From positions 1 to 43,914 of the forward strand of contig JAEUUU010000127.1 of NCBI GenBank assembly GCA_016787345.1: a DNA stretch of 43,914 bases. Reading direction: 5' to 3'. This DNA comes from Saprospiraceae bacterium (GTDB taxonomy: Bacteria; Bacteroidota; Bacteroidia; Chitinophagales; Saprospiraceae). Both the position numbers and the translations under genes were made by a program. Positions 17,424 to 25,632 of the stretch are shown in pieces (position 1 is the first letter of the stretch; each line of letters starts with the position of its first letter). The notes under the pieces are model-generated. The model made no database searches and had not been told where the DNA came from. It worked only from the letters and a program-made list of their open reading frames with translations.

Positions 17424-17471
17424 ATCCTCGCATCCTCAGATCCTCGCATCCTCAAATCCTCGCATCCTCAA
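17424..17471. repeat. Three tandem copies of a 16-bp repeat
   Basis: The unit ATCCTCGCATCCTCAA (first copy ends AG) occurs three times head to tail at 17424-17439, 17440-17455 and 17456-17471. Each unit is itself made of two ATCCTCnn octamers. The array fills the whole gap between the convergent acyl-CoA reductase and amidase stop codons. Confidence 0.9.
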
Positions 17472-18584
17472 TTAAAGTCCCCCCTCCATCAATACAAACC
17501 CGTCGTACACCCATTCGCTGTTGCCGATGAGCAGCCATTTTTCCTGTTGATCAAAGATTTGCACACGTGCCCGGAGCCCGAGGCGTCGGACGATAGGGTA
17601 GGAGGTGCCCGGGCCTGATCGCACGTTGAGCGCATCGGTCCCGATCACTTCGCCGTGGCGGGTGCGCACCAGTTCGATCATGGAGGCATGCGCCCACTGT
17701 TTGGGCGCCAGTTCGAACCATTTATCCTGCTGACCGATCACGTCGGTAAAGGCCAGATAAGGCAGGGCGTCGACAACGGGGTAGTTCGGTCCGGGGCCGC
17801 TGCGCACGTTGATTCCGGTGCGTTCGGTTACGCGACCCAGGCGGGTATTGAACAACATTTCCGCGTGCTCCTGGCGTATCCAGCGCCGTTCGCCGATATT
17901 CAGCCAGCCGTTTTTTGCGTCAAAAACGTCGCAAAGGTCGCCGCGTTGCAGTTTGCTGAGCGCTGGCGTCTCGCTTCCCGCGCCCGTACGTACGAGGGTT
18001 TCTTCCACCATAACGCGGGCCAGTGCCGCCCGGGTGTTGGGTAATTCGCTCATCGCTCGCACGACGTCAGTTTTAAATTTGGACCAGGCCGATGCGGAAT
18101 GAAAAACGGCAGGACAGTCTTTACCCGTTATGTCCTGATGGCGGTACAGGTCGGTGATTGTGAATCGGTATTTGTGCAGCAAACGCGCCACCAGTGATAC
18201 GGCATTGTGGTAGGTCTTTTCCCAGTCGCCGCCGTCGCCGGTGCAAATTTCGACGCCGATCAGAAAAAAATTGGGGGAAAAGGAACTGCTGCCCCGGATT
18301 CTATCCCCATCGGGGCGGTAATGGTTGGCGCCTACGTGGTAAGCCACTTCGTTGTCGGGGATACATTGCAGGATCATCTGTTCATCAACCACGTAATGGT
18401 TCGACATGAACATAGCCGCGCTGTTGAAGAAATGCCGCACAGACTGGGCGCTATGGTCGGCCCGGACGTGATCGGTTCCGTGCACCACGATGCCCCGCAG
18501 CTGACGTATCGCGTACTCCTGGGCGTTGCGCAGGTAAGGGCGGTTGCGGTTGTTGGTGAGTAAATCGATCGTAATGGACAGCAT
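17472..18584 (-). CDS. N-acetylmuramoyl-L-alanine amidase (Amidase_2) with three bacterial SH3 repeats
   Basis: A 370-aa protein from ATG 18584; the longer frame starts at an unsupported GTG. Residues 25-165 form a zinc amidase of the PGRP/T7-lysozyme type, with metal ligands likely H35 (IVVHGT), H149 (YRHQDI) and C157 (KDCPAVFH). It cleaves the lactyl-amide bond of peptidoglycan. Three SH3b-like wall-binding repeats follow, two of them with clear NVRSGPGxxYP motifs at 259 and 320 and a more degenerate one at 194-240. No export signal is visible at the N-terminus, unlike typical recycling or division amidases, so it resembles an endolysin. It is divergent from trmD, 59 bases away. Confidence 0.87.
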   Translation of the reverse strand: MLSITIDLLTNNRNRPYLRNAQEYAIRQLRGIVVHGTDHVRADHSAQSVRHFFNSAAMFMSNHYVVDEQMILQCIPDNEVAYHVGANHYRPDGDRIRGSSSFSPNFFLIGVEICTGDGGDWEKTYHNAVSLVARLLHKYRFTITDLYRHQDITGKDCPAVFHSASAWSKFKTDVVRAMSELPNTRAALARVMVEETLVRTGAGSETPALSKLQRGDLCDVFDAKNGWLNIGERRWIRQEHAEMLFNTRLGRVTERTGINVRSGPGPNYPVVDALPYLAFTDVIGQQDKWFELAPKQWAHASMIELVRTRHGEVIGTDALNVRSGPGTSYPIVRRLGLRARVQIFDQQEKWLLIGNSEWVYDGFVLMEGGL

Positions 18585-18620
18585 AAATCCGGCAGATGGT
18601 CCGCTTTGCGGCGAAGACAC

Positions 18621-18628
18621 TAATTTTG
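18621..18628 (+). promoter_or_regulatory. Candidate -7 element (TAATTTTG) for trmD
   Basis: An exact TAnnTTTG match lies 15 bases before the trmD ATG. An upstream TTTG at 18605-18608 is only 12 bases away, shorter than the usual -33/-7 spacing, so the match is partial. Confidence 0.5.
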
Positions 18629-18643
18629 TGGCAAAATAACACC

Positions 18644-19342
18644 ATGCGATTCGATATTATTACTGTCTTGCCCGAACTCTTGGAAAGTCCGTTCAGTCAC
18701 TCGATTCTGAAACGCGCCCGGGAGAAAAATCTGCTCGAAGTGTATTGCCATAATTTGCGCGACTACGCGAGCGGCAAACACCGGCAGGTCGACGATTATC
18801 AATTCGGCGGCGGGGCAGGTATGGTGATGAAAGTAGAGCCTCTTGCCGCTTGCATCGAGCAGTTGTGCAGCGAAAGAAAGTACGACGAGATCATTTACAC
18901 GACCCCCGACGGACAAACGCTGAATCAGTCGGCCTGCAACCGGCTTTCCATGCTGGAAAACGTGTTGATCATTTGCGGCCACTACAAGGGAATCGACGAA
19001 CGAATCAGAAATCAATACGTCACATTGGAAATCAGCATCGGAGACTATGTGCTTTCGGGTGGTGAATTGGCCGCGGCAATAATCGTCGATGCCGTCGGAC
19101 GGCTTTTGCCGGGGGTGCTGAATGACGAGACTTCGGCGCTGTTCGACAGTTTTCAGGACGATCTGCTGGCGCCGCCGGTGTATACCCGGCCAGCCGAATG
19201 GCAGGGACAAAAAGTGCCCGATATCCTGCTCTCGGGCAATGACAAACTGATCGCAGAGTGGCGTCACGAACAAAGCCTGGAACGCACCCGCACCCGCCGC
19301 CCCGACCTGTACGAAAAGTACCTCAGGGGCCATGGGGAGTAG
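18644..19342 (+). CDS. trmD: tRNA (guanine-37-N1)-methyltransferase
   Basis: A 232-aa SPOUT methyltransferase that makes m1G37 next to the anticodon, preventing frameshifting. The start is at ATG 18644 ([17 protein letters not shown]). The trefoil-knot SAM-binding segments are [11 protein letters not shown] (111-121) and [20 protein letters not shown] (131-150). Length matches the family. No rpsP, rimM or rplS is adjacent, unlike the arrangement in many proteobacteria. Its 3' end overlaps the convergent DUF2256 gene by 20 bases. Confidence 0.95.
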   Translation: MRFDIITVLPELLESPFSHSILKRAREKNLLEVYCHNLRDYASGKHRQVDDYQFGGGAGMVMKVEPLAACIEQLCSERKYDEIIYTTPDGQTLNQSACNRLSMLENVLIICGHYKGIDERIRNQYVTLEISIGDYVLSGGELAAAIIVDAVGRLLPGVLNDETSALFDSFQDDLLAPPVYTRPAEWQGQKVPDILLSGNDKLIAEWRHEQSLERTRTRRPDLYEKYLRGHGE

Positions 19343-19487
19343 TGCCTGATTGCCGGTTGCGACGGCAACGTTCGCTGCAATATTTTACCTGATCCCAATT
19401 CTTTTCCCAGCGTTTGCGCCACATGAATGGTCGGCCGCAGACCAGGCATATCTTTTCCGGAAGATCGGACTTATCTGGTTTTTTCAT
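19323..19487 (-). CDS. Small DUF2256-type zinc-finger protein
   Basis: A 54-aa gene: ATG at 19487 down to TGA at 19323-19325. The peptide holds two Cys pairs (CLVCG at 14-18 and CSERC at 37-41) and the sequence [19 protein letters not shown], which I recognise as the DUF2256 pattern. That family is small, basic and probably zinc-binding, often encoded near photolyase or cryptochrome genes; none is visible here. Its function is unknown. The 3' end overlaps trmD by 20 bases on the opposite strand, and the upstream side is AT-rich. Confidence 0.85.
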   Translation of the reverse strand: MKKPDKSDLPEKICLVCGRPFMWRKRWEKNWDQVKYCSERCRRNRQSGTTPHGP

Positions 19488-19532
19488 TAATGTTGATTAT
19501 TTATCCTCAGTTAAAATTATCTCAACAATAAA

Positions 19533-19564
19533 TTTTGTATTAAAAACAAAATGTTTTACTTTTG
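19533..19564 (+). promoter_or_regulatory. Bacteroidota-type promoter (-33 TTTTG, 19-base spacer, -7 TACTTTTG)
   Basis: The -33 TTTTG is at 19533-19537 and the -7 TACTTTTG at 19557-19564, separated by 19 bases, the spacing expected for the primary sigma factor in this phylum. It lies 32 bases upstream of the zinc-ribbon gene in an AT-rich stretch. It is the best-formed promoter in the window. Confidence 0.7.
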
Positions 19565-19596
19565 TGGTTCAAAAATTATCCTGACCGCACTGAATC

Positions 19597-20559
19597 ATGA
19601 AAGGCTGTCCGAACTGCGCGGCTGAAATTATTCCAGGCGCCAAATTTTGCCATCGTTGCGGCGACAAGATCGCCGAGAAGACCAAACTATGCCCGGCATG
19701 TCACGAGACCAATCCGCTGGCCTCGGTATTTTGCCATCATTGCGGTTATCATTTTGAGGGCCGGCAGCGGCATGAGGCGGTATATCAGCCACTGTTCCCT
19801 CTGGATTTTCAGGGGGCGGATTTGACCAATCAGGTGAAAGCCCTGTTTTTTCGGAGTTTGAGAAAAAGAGTGGAGGATGAGCACGATATAAACCGGTACA
19901 GCGATTACGTCGAGCGGTTTTATGCTTCTGCTTTCCACAGTATTTACGATTCAAGATCCCGCCAGATTGCCGAAGACGCCAGTCAGCAGTGGCGCCGTTT
20001 CGGGCAAAATGCCCTGCCCGAGATCGACCGCCGGATCGATCACGCCTTCGAAGGTCTGCTGGATTATTTTGTCATTCAGTTTTGTCCCGACCTGAACGGC
20101 ATCATTTTGCCAGAAACGATTCTGAAGTACGACAGCGTTTCGCCGGAGAAGACGGATCTGTGGCAAATGATCCGGGATTTTCTCGATTTTCGCCGTGAAA
20201 ACGAGCATTTCTACTTCGATTTTATCGCCATGCCTGAACAGCTTTTGGCAAACGCCTGCAAGCATTATTTGTTTGCAGATCGCAAGGAACGTGTGTTTTT
20301 TCTTTGCGATCTTTCCCTGAAAGGCAACTGCAAGGAAGGTTTTGCCATGACCGACCGCGCCCTTTATTGGCGAACGCCATACGGCAAGCCTCAGGCCGTG
20401 GCTTACCATCAGTTGATAGAATTGCGCAAGGAAAAAGACTACCTGTTGATCAACCGGCAGTTTTTTACCGTCAATCCTTCCATGAACCTGAAAATGTGCA
20501 AACTGTTGAAAAAACTGAGGGGATGGAAAAGCGTGGGCGCCACTTATGAAACGGCCTGA
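19597..20559 (+). CDS. Double zinc-ribbon protein of unknown function
   Basis: A 320-aa protein. The N-terminus has two zinc ribbons: CPNC...CHRCG (residues 4-22) and CPAC...CHHCG (32-50). The central part (about 65-230) is charged and probably helical, without recognisable motifs. The C-terminus (EGFAMTDRALYWRTPYG, then VAYHQLIELRKEKDYLLIN) resembles bacterial PH-like domains of the kind attached to zinc-ribbon proteins. No signal peptide or membrane segment is seen. It has its own promoter and a downstream hairpin, so it is probably monocistronic. Confidence 0.8.
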   Translation: MKGCPNCAAEIIPGAKFCHRCGDKIAEKTKLCPACHETNPLASVFCHHCGYHFEGRQRHEAVYQPLFPLDFQGADLTNQVKALFFRSLRKRVEDEHDINRYSDYVERFYASAFHSIYDSRSRQIAEDASQQWRRFGQNALPEIDRRIDHAFEGLLDYFVIQFCPDLNGIILPETILKYDSVSPEKTDLWQMIRDFLDFRRENEHFYFDFIAMPEQLLANACKHYLFADRKERVFFLCDLSLKGNCKEGFAMTDRALYWRTPYGKPQAVAYHQLIELRKEKDYLLINRQFFTVNPSMNLKMCKLLKKLRGWKSVGATYETA

Positions 20560-20580
20560 CTTTAATGTACGCTTGGCAAT

Positions 20581-20612
20581 AAAGCGCTGACCGCACTCAT
20601 TTCAGGGCTTTT
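20581..20612 (+). terminator. Probable terminator of the zinc-ribbon gene
   Basis: AAAGCGCTGA (20581-20590) pairs with TCAGGGCTTT, with one mismatch, across a 12-base loop. The T-run is short (TTTTAAT). It lies 21 bases after the stop. Confidence 0.5.
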
Positions 20613-20676
20613 AATAGTAGAAATAACGCCCCGCCAAGGTCGACGAAACTTTTTCTGATTTTCCGGGGTTCCTGCA

Positions 20677-20709
20677 TTTGGCAATTTGTGCAACACGGTT
20701 GTATCTTTG
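20677..20709 (+). promoter_or_regulatory. Promoter of tRNA-His (-33 TTTG, -7 TATCTTTG)
   Basis: TTTG at 20677-20680 and TATCTTTG at 20702-20709 are 21 bases apart. The -7 element ends 18 bases before the tRNA 5' end, which fits a short leader. Confidence 0.6.
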
Positions 20710-20727
20710 CGCCACTTTAGACAACAC

Positions 20728-20802
<75 letters not shown>

Positions 20803-20806
20803 CCCG

Positions 20807-20840
20807 AATGTCGCCATTGGTTACAATGGCGGCATTTTTT
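20807..20840 (+). terminator. Rho-independent terminator of tRNA-His
   Basis: AATGTCGCCATTG (20807-20819) pairs with CAATGGCGGCATT (20824-20836), one G-U pair, around the loop GTTA. A T-run follows at 20835-20840. Confidence 0.85.
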
Positions 20841-20853
20841 ATTGGTTTTGGGC

Positions 20854-20993
20854 GTTTTGGGTGTTGGGCGTTAGGTATTGGGTTTTGGGCAAAAGGTTCA
20901 TTTCTGCCCTCGGCTACTCCGGCCTGACCGAGGTTAATATCTGAGAGCAGAAATGAACCTTTTGCCCAAAACCTAACGCCCAAAACCCAAAAC
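20854..20993. repeat. Long inverted-repeat element with GGG-rich arm
   Basis: A perfect 27-bp inverted repeat (20881-20907 against 20947-20973) encloses 39 bases that hold a second small stem (CCTCGG/CCGAGG). Outside it, 20854-20873 matches the reverse complement of 20974-20993 with one mismatch, after a 7-base gap in the left arm only. It fills the space between the tRNA terminator and the homogentisate dioxygenase stop. The left side carries five GGG runs between 20850 and 20889. Confidence 0.85.
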
Positions 20994-20994
20994 C

Positions 20995-22146
20995 TTACAG
21001 CCAGGATTGGTAATATTCCGACTCTTCGATCGATACGGCATGTTCGGTCATCAGCAGCGGGCGGAACGTATCCACCATGACGGCAAGTTCGCGGGTTTCC
21101 TTCGCGCCGATGCTTTTTTCCACAGTGCCGGGGTGTGGCCCGTGCGGGATACCGCCGGGGTGAAGCGTAATCATCCCCCTTTCCACGTGTTTGCGGCTCA
21201 TAAAATCACCGTCTACGTAGTACAGAACCTCATCGGAATCGATGTTGGAGTGGTTGTAGGGCGCCGGAATCGCCATGGGGTGATAGTCGTAGAGCCGAGG
21301 GACAAAGGAGCAAATCACGAAATTATGTCCGTCAAAAGTCTGGTGAATCGGCGGCGGCATGTGTACGCGGCCGGTGATCGGCTCGAAATTGTGAATGGAA
21401 AAAGCGTAGGGATACACATAGCCATCCCACCCGATGACATCGAAAGGGTGAGCCAGGTAGTGGTAGGGGTAGATATTGTCCTGTTTTTTGATGTAAAAAA
21501 GGAAATCACCGCGCTCGTTATTCGTTTCGAGATCAACCGGCTTCCGGATGTCGCGTTCGCAAAACGGCGAGTGTTCGAGCAATTGCCCAAAATCATTGCG
21601 GTAGCGTTTGGGCGGGGTGACGGGGCCGGCGCTTTCCACGATCAGCAAGCGGTTGTCGGACGTGTCGAATTCGAGTTGATACGTGGTGCCCCTCGGTACG
21701 ACCAGGTAGTCGCCATATCCGAAACGCAGTTTGCCATACATCGTGCGAAGGGTTCCCGTGCCCTCATGGATGAAGATTACTTCATCGGCATCTGCATTTT
21801 TAAAAAAATACCCGTCCATGCTTTTTCTGGGCGCCGCGAGCACGATTTTACAGTCGTTGTTGACCAAAACAGGTTTGCGCGATTCCAGGTAATCATCGGC
21901 GGGGGCAACCTTGAAACCTTTCAGGCAACGGTGTTTGAGTTGCTTGTCGTGCACCAGTCGGGGCGCGACGTTGATCGGGTCGCCCACCTGCACAATTTGG
22001 GTTGGCGGGTGGCAATGATACAGCAGCGAATAAAGGTTGCTGAACCCTTCGGTGCTGAACAATTCTTCGTGGTATAATTCGCCATTAGGCTGGCGAAACT
22101 GGGTGTGACGTTTGGGCGGAATGTGCCCCAGCGTGTGGTAGTGCAT
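20995..22146 (-). CDS. hmgA: Homogentisate 1,2-dioxygenase
   Basis: A 383-aa iron enzyme that opens the ring of homogentisate to maleylacetoacetate in tyrosine and phenylalanine breakdown. The C-terminal cupin has the characteristic blocks HMPPPIHQTFDGHNFVICSF, PYNHSNIDSDEVLYYVDGDF and HPGGIPHGPHPG, including conserved histidine and glutamate metal ligands. The length is at the short end for the family (usually about 385-445). No maleylacetoacetate isomerase or fumarylacetoacetase adjoins it. The acetoacetyl-CoA synthetase 3.5 kb away could use the pathway's end product. A -7 element lies 67 bases upstream. Confidence 0.92.
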   Translation of the reverse strand: MHYHTLGHIPPKRHTQFRQPNGELYHEELFSTEGFSNLYSLLYHCHPPTQIVQVGDPINVAPRLVHDKQLKHRCLKGFKVAPADDYLESRKPVLVNNDCKIVLAAPRKSMDGYFFKNADADEVIFIHEGTGTLRTMYGKLRFGYGDYLVVPRGTTYQLEFDTSDNRLLIVESAGPVTPPKRYRNDFGQLLEHSPFCERDIRKPVDLETNNERGDFLFYIKKQDNIYPYHYLAHPFDVIGWDGYVYPYAFSIHNFEPITGRVHMPPPIHQTFDGHNFVICSFVPRLYDYHPMAIPAPYNHSNIDSDEVLYYVDGDFMSRKHVERGMITLHPGGIPHGPHPGTVEKSIGAKETRELAVMVDTFRPLLMTEHAVSIEESEYYQSWL

Positions 22147-22213
22147 AACGACAGGTAGTTGTATGGATGGGCTAATGGTAACGCTCGACCGGGGTCAGGG
22201 TTCGAAGCCGGAC

Positions 22214-22221
22214 CAAAGATA
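22214..22221 (-). promoter_or_regulatory. Candidate -7 element (TATCTTTG) for the homogentisate dioxygenase gene
   Basis: On the minus strand this matches TAnnTTTG exactly and would give a leader of about 60 bases. No -33 element at the usual spacing was found. Confidence 0.45.
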
Positions 22222-22258
22222 AAGGCAAGTTGAGGAAATGGCGTTCGTCAAACCTTTG

Positions 22259-23776
22259 CTAACGCTGCATGCCTTCCCGCCATCCGGGCGCAGTCTGATC
22301 GAGTTGAAGAATAGGCAGGCCGTCGGAATCGACAAAAATTTTCCAATACGGCGGTAATTGGAATTCATTCGGAGGAATCAATTCACCCTGTAAAACGAAG
22401 CGGTGGTAATACGGCGTAGCGTCTTCTCCGAGGTAACGAGAGAGGTTTTTTAGGAAAAAATCAAAGTTATTGTACAGGTCGACATTGGACTCGTAGTAGT
22501 AGTCGAGCATTTCAAGCATAAAATCATGCAGGTCTTGCTGCCCTTCGCTGCGCATTTTGATCCGGTTATCGAGGTAAAACGCAAAAACGCAACCGCGCCA
22601 GTAATGCAGTTGGGCAATATCGCGACAGTGGAAAAAGCCGGTAGCAACGAGTTTGTTCGACACTTGTCCCATCGGTTCGCTGTACAAGGGGTCAAAAAAG
22701 TCGAAATTAAGGCGCTCGACGTATTGTTCCGGACTGATGACGCCGCCTGCCAGCATGTTTTTGTAGGCAAAATATTCAGTAAAACCCTCACTGAACCAGC
22801 CAAACTGCATATCCTCTGCCGGGCCGCCGTTTCTTATTTTGCAGCCAATCCAGTCGTGCATCAATTCATGATGAAACAAATGCGAAAGATCGTCGATCGA
22901 TAGTTGCGGACTCGGTGTGGCAAATGCGGCGAATGAATTGGTCAGTCCCATGCCCATGTACTGGTAATGGGCAAAATTCCGCGAGCCCGCCATGCCCGGT
23001 CGTGGCGCCAGCGGCAACAGCGTCATGGTATAATATGGAATGTCCCGATCCTGCCAGAATTCCCGTTGAATCGCAATGGTTTGCTGCAACAACGCTAAAA
23101 GGCTGGAATCGCTGAATGCCCAGTCGTCGCCCCGCAAAGCGAGAAAGACCGGTTGCTCAAATACCTCCGCTTCCAGAATGCGAAAATCACCGCCTACGAA
23201 TACGGATTCCAGCCAGTTCGTACCCACTGCCTGAAACTGCTGATGCTGTTGTTGGGAGCCAAAACTGTTGTGTATGTTCCAGTAAGACGGAAACCCGGTC
23301 CAGTCGATCGTCACATCGAAATTGTTCCATCCATCGGGCAGCAAAAACAGACAATTGCCCAAAACGTGAAACCACTCGGGCTGCAACAAGGGTCTCAGCC
23401 CATATCGCATCGATAATTGATCGTTTTCAAAATCCTGAACCACCCGATACGACATAAGCAAGTTTTGCCCGGGGGCGTGATGCACGGTCACAAAGGAGGA
23501 ATCTTCTGAAAATTGAAGGTCGCTCAGCAAAGGGCTGACTTGTAGTGACTCAATACATCGATTCAAATGTTGCACGCTGCCGAAAGAGTGGGGGAGCGCA
23601 AGGATCGTCGTGCCATCGGCGTCGCCCCTGAAGCGTGCCTCGACGTGCAAACGTAGTTCCGGCCCTGAGAAGACAGGACTGACACGGAAGCCGATTGCAC
23701 CGGCCCAGCTGGTGGCTGAAAAGCCCGCCAGACCGTACAACAAAAGGCAAACGAAAGGGAGATTTCGATTGCGCAT
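22259..23776 (-). CDS. Secreted M61/M1-like zinc aminopeptidase (gluzincin)
   Basis: A 505-aa protein with an N-terminal signal peptide (ending near TSWA, residue 25). The N-terminal half is beta-rich, as in M61/M1 peptidases. The catalytic site is HELMH (303-307) in LFHHELMHDWIG, with the third zinc ligand E330 in WFSEGFTEYFAY 23 residues later, the gluzincin arrangement. No PDZ domain or clear T9SS sorting tail is visible, so it is probably periplasmic. Its substrate is unknown. It lies 112 bases upstream of hmgA on the same strand, but the hmgA -7 element suggests separate transcription. Confidence 0.82.
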   Translation of the reverse strand: MRNRNLPFVCLLLYGLAGFSATSWAGAIGFRVSPVFSGPELRLHVEARFRGDADGTTILALPHSFGSVQHLNRCIESLQVSPLLSDLQFSEDSSFVTVHHAPGQNLLMSYRVVQDFENDQLSMRYGLRPLLQPEWFHVLGNCLFLLPDGWNNFDVTIDWTGFPSYWNIHNSFGSQQQHQQFQAVGTNWLESVFVGGDFRILEAEVFEQPVFLALRGDDWAFSDSSLLALLQQTIAIQREFWQDRDIPYYTMTLLPLAPRPGMAGSRNFAHYQYMGMGLTNSFAAFATPSPQLSIDDLSHLFHHELMHDWIGCKIRNGGPAEDMQFGWFSEGFTEYFAYKNMLAGGVISPEQYVERLNFDFFDPLYSEPMGQVSNKLVATGFFHCRDIAQLHYWRGCVFAFYLDNRIKMRSEGQQDLHDFMLEMLDYYYESNVDLYNNFDFFLKNLSRYLGEDATPYYHRFVLQGELIPPNEFQLPPYWKIFVDSDGLPILQLDQTAPGWREGMQR

Positions 23777-23815
23777 GAATCAATAAAAAATCATTGTAAG
23801 CCAAGACCTATACAT

Positions 23816-23836
23816 AAAAACCGCAGAGCACGGTTT
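23816..23836 (-). terminator. Weak terminator hairpin downstream of selU
   Basis: Read on the minus strand, AAACCG pairs with CGGTTT across a 7-base loop and is followed by a U-run (A23816-A23820 on plus). The stem is short. The same gap holds a second stem (AAAGCGT with ACGCTTT) closer to the selU stop. Confidence 0.4.
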
Positions 23837-23922
23837 CGAAGCGCGCTTGGCAGGAAAAGCGTGATTAAATTACCAACGGAAAACGCTTTGACAGGTAGGA
23901 ATGGATTAAACTGTGCACAAAT

Positions 23923-24951
23923 TTAACAGCCGCGGCTTATTTCCCGACATGCAAGGGCAATTTTTTCAGGGTCGCTGTGCTCCAGTTTCAGGATACGGAT
24001 GTCGGGTGACGGATTGTTGTCGAGCCCATGCTGATACGTTTTGTCGTAGTAGGCCAGGGCTATCTCGGCGGCTCGTTCATAGTGGCCGAGCCGCAGGGCT
24101 TCGAGGGCTTCGTTGAGCCGCAGCCCTCCCAGTTTTTTGTCAATACGGAGAAATGCCTGTTCCAGTTCCCCGGCAGGAAATGCCGCATAGTCGCGTACCA
24201 GGTTTTTGACGCGATCGGTATGCGGGATTTCGATATTCAAGAGCGGGGAATTTTTCATTCGTTTCCACAAGCCTTCAGGTATGTAAACCCGTCCGATTGA
24301 GCGGCTTTCATTTTCCAGCCAAATTTTTTTGCTCCAGTCGAGTTGCTGAAAGGCATCGAACAGATCGTTTTCAAATTGTTCCACGGTGGGTTGACCATCT
24401 TCCCCAATACTTCCGAAGGAAGATCCTTTGTGACGCGCCAGCGCTTCCAGGTCGACGACCTGTTCGCCGAGTGCGCGTAACGCGTGCAGCACCCTGGTTT
24501 TGCCGGCGCCTGTCCGGCCGCCCACGACGATCAATTGGCAGGGGGAGCGTTCAAAAAAATCCAGTACAAATCGTCGATAAACTTTATAGCCGCCGTTGAG
24601 CACGGCGACGTCGAACCCGGCTGCCCGCAACAGCCAGGCCATGCTGCGGCTGCGTTGTCCGCCGCGCCAGCAATGCACCGCAATTTGTTTGCCGGGAGCA
24701 ATTTGGGAGGCGCGGCGGACAAAACCCGCCATTTTGGGGCCCACGATATCAAGTCCGACAGTGAAGGCAACGTCTTTCCCTTGTTGTTTGTACAACGTAC
24801 CAACTTTTGCCCGTTCGGCGTCGGTGAACAAAGGGAAACTGATGGCATCGGGGATGTGGCCCTGGGCATATTCGCCGGGTGAGCGTACGTCGAGCAAAAC
24901 CCTCGTATTGCGTTCGGCGAGCCATTCGTCGGGATTGAGAAGGCGTTCCAT
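23923..24951 (-). CDS. selU: tRNA 2-selenouridine synthase (MnmH/SelU)
   Basis: A 342-aa protein from ATG 24951; the open frame extends to an unsupported TTG. Residues 5-125 form a rhodanese domain with active-site C94 in the hallmark AVHCWRGGQRSRSMAWLL; residues 140-330 form a P-loop domain with GGRTGAGKT (144-152). The enzyme replaces sulfur by selenium in the 2-thiouridine of tRNA wobble bases for Lys, Glu and Gln, using selenophosphate from SelD; selD is not in this window. The DUF2807 gene lies 25 bases upstream, so the two may share a transcript. Confidence 0.9.
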   Translation of the reverse strand: MERLLNPDEWLAERNTRVLLDVRSPGEYAQGHIPDAISFPLFTDAERAKVGTLYKQQGKDVAFTVGLDIVGPKMAGFVRRASQIAPGKQIAVHCWRGGQRSRSMAWLLRAAGFDVAVLNGGYKVYRRFVLDFFERSPCQLIVVGGRTGAGKTRVLHALRALGEQVVDLEALARHKGSSFGSIGEDGQPTVEQFENDLFDAFQQLDWSKKIWLENESRSIGRVYIPEGLWKRMKNSPLLNIEIPHTDRVKNLVRDYAAFPAGELEQAFLRIDKKLGGLRLNEALEALRLGHYERAAEIALAYYDKTYQHGLDNNPSPDIRILKLEHSDPEKIALACREISRGC

Positions 24952-24976
24952 GAGCGGCAAAAATAGCCGCTAAAAA

Positions 24977-25609
24977 TCAATTCGTATTCTCCACGCTACC
25001 CGAACCGGATACCTGGGTTTTTACCGGCCCGTCGACGTTTAATTGAACGTCGCCCGATCCGCTGACGATAACCTGCGCCGACTGGCCTTTCAATTCTCCG
25101 GCTTTGATATCGCCGGAGCCGCTGATGGTGAATTTTTGCTGATCGGCCCGTCCGCTCGCCACTACGTCGCTGGAGCCCGAGAGGGTAACGGTGAATTTAT
25201 TCACATCCAGCGTACCCTTAAAGTTGCCGGAACCGCTTGAAATAAAGGTAAATGAATCTCCCTTGATAGGCGTACCGGCAACAAAGTCGCTGGAGCCGCT
25301 GGAGGCTACCTCTTCCAGTTTTCGATAGGTAATGGTCAGTTTAATCCGGTGATTGCGGTAGTTGCCGCGTTTCATGTGGATGTCGAGGGTATTGCCGCGA
25401 ACTTCGGTCACCACTTTTTCCGGATCGACGCCTTCGGTTTCAAGGGTGATTTTTTCTTCGGCGCCGGCAATCAGTGTCACCTGATCGAAGCCGCCGGAGA
25501 CAGCGATTTTTTCAAAACCGGACAAATTGCGTGTTTCGGTTTTGGTTTGGGCAAACAAGCCGGTAGCGAGGCAGACAAATAAGCATGCAAAAAGAGGACG
25601 GAAAGTCAT
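24977..25609 (-). CDS. Head GIN domain (DUF2807) exported protein
   Basis: A 210-aa protein with a signal peptide (LFACLFVCLATGLFAQ). The mature part is a series of beta-helix turns with recurring SGSGD/SGSSD motifs (for example ISSGSGNF, LSGSSDV, ISGSGDI, VSGSGDV), typical of DUF2807 proteins. These are abundant in Bacteroidota and predicted to be periplasmic or surface-exposed; their function is unknown. It is upstream of selU on the same strand. Confidence 0.88.
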   Translation of the reverse strand: MTFRPLFACLFVCLATGLFAQTKTETRNLSGFEKIAVSGGFDQVTLIAGAEEKITLETEGVDPEKVVTEVRGNTLDIHMKRGNYRNHRIKLTITYRKLEEVASSGSSDFVAGTPIKGDSFTFISSGSGNFKGTLDVNKFTVTLSGSSDVVASGRADQQKFTISGSGDIKAGELKGQSAQVIVSGSGDVQLNVDGPVKTQVSGSGSVENTN

Positions 25610-25632
25610 GATGTTATCCAGACTGTTGAATC

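Noticed and set aside
17424-17471. Possible CRISPR array
   Set aside because: The 16-bp units are directly adjacent with no spacers, and no cas gene is present.
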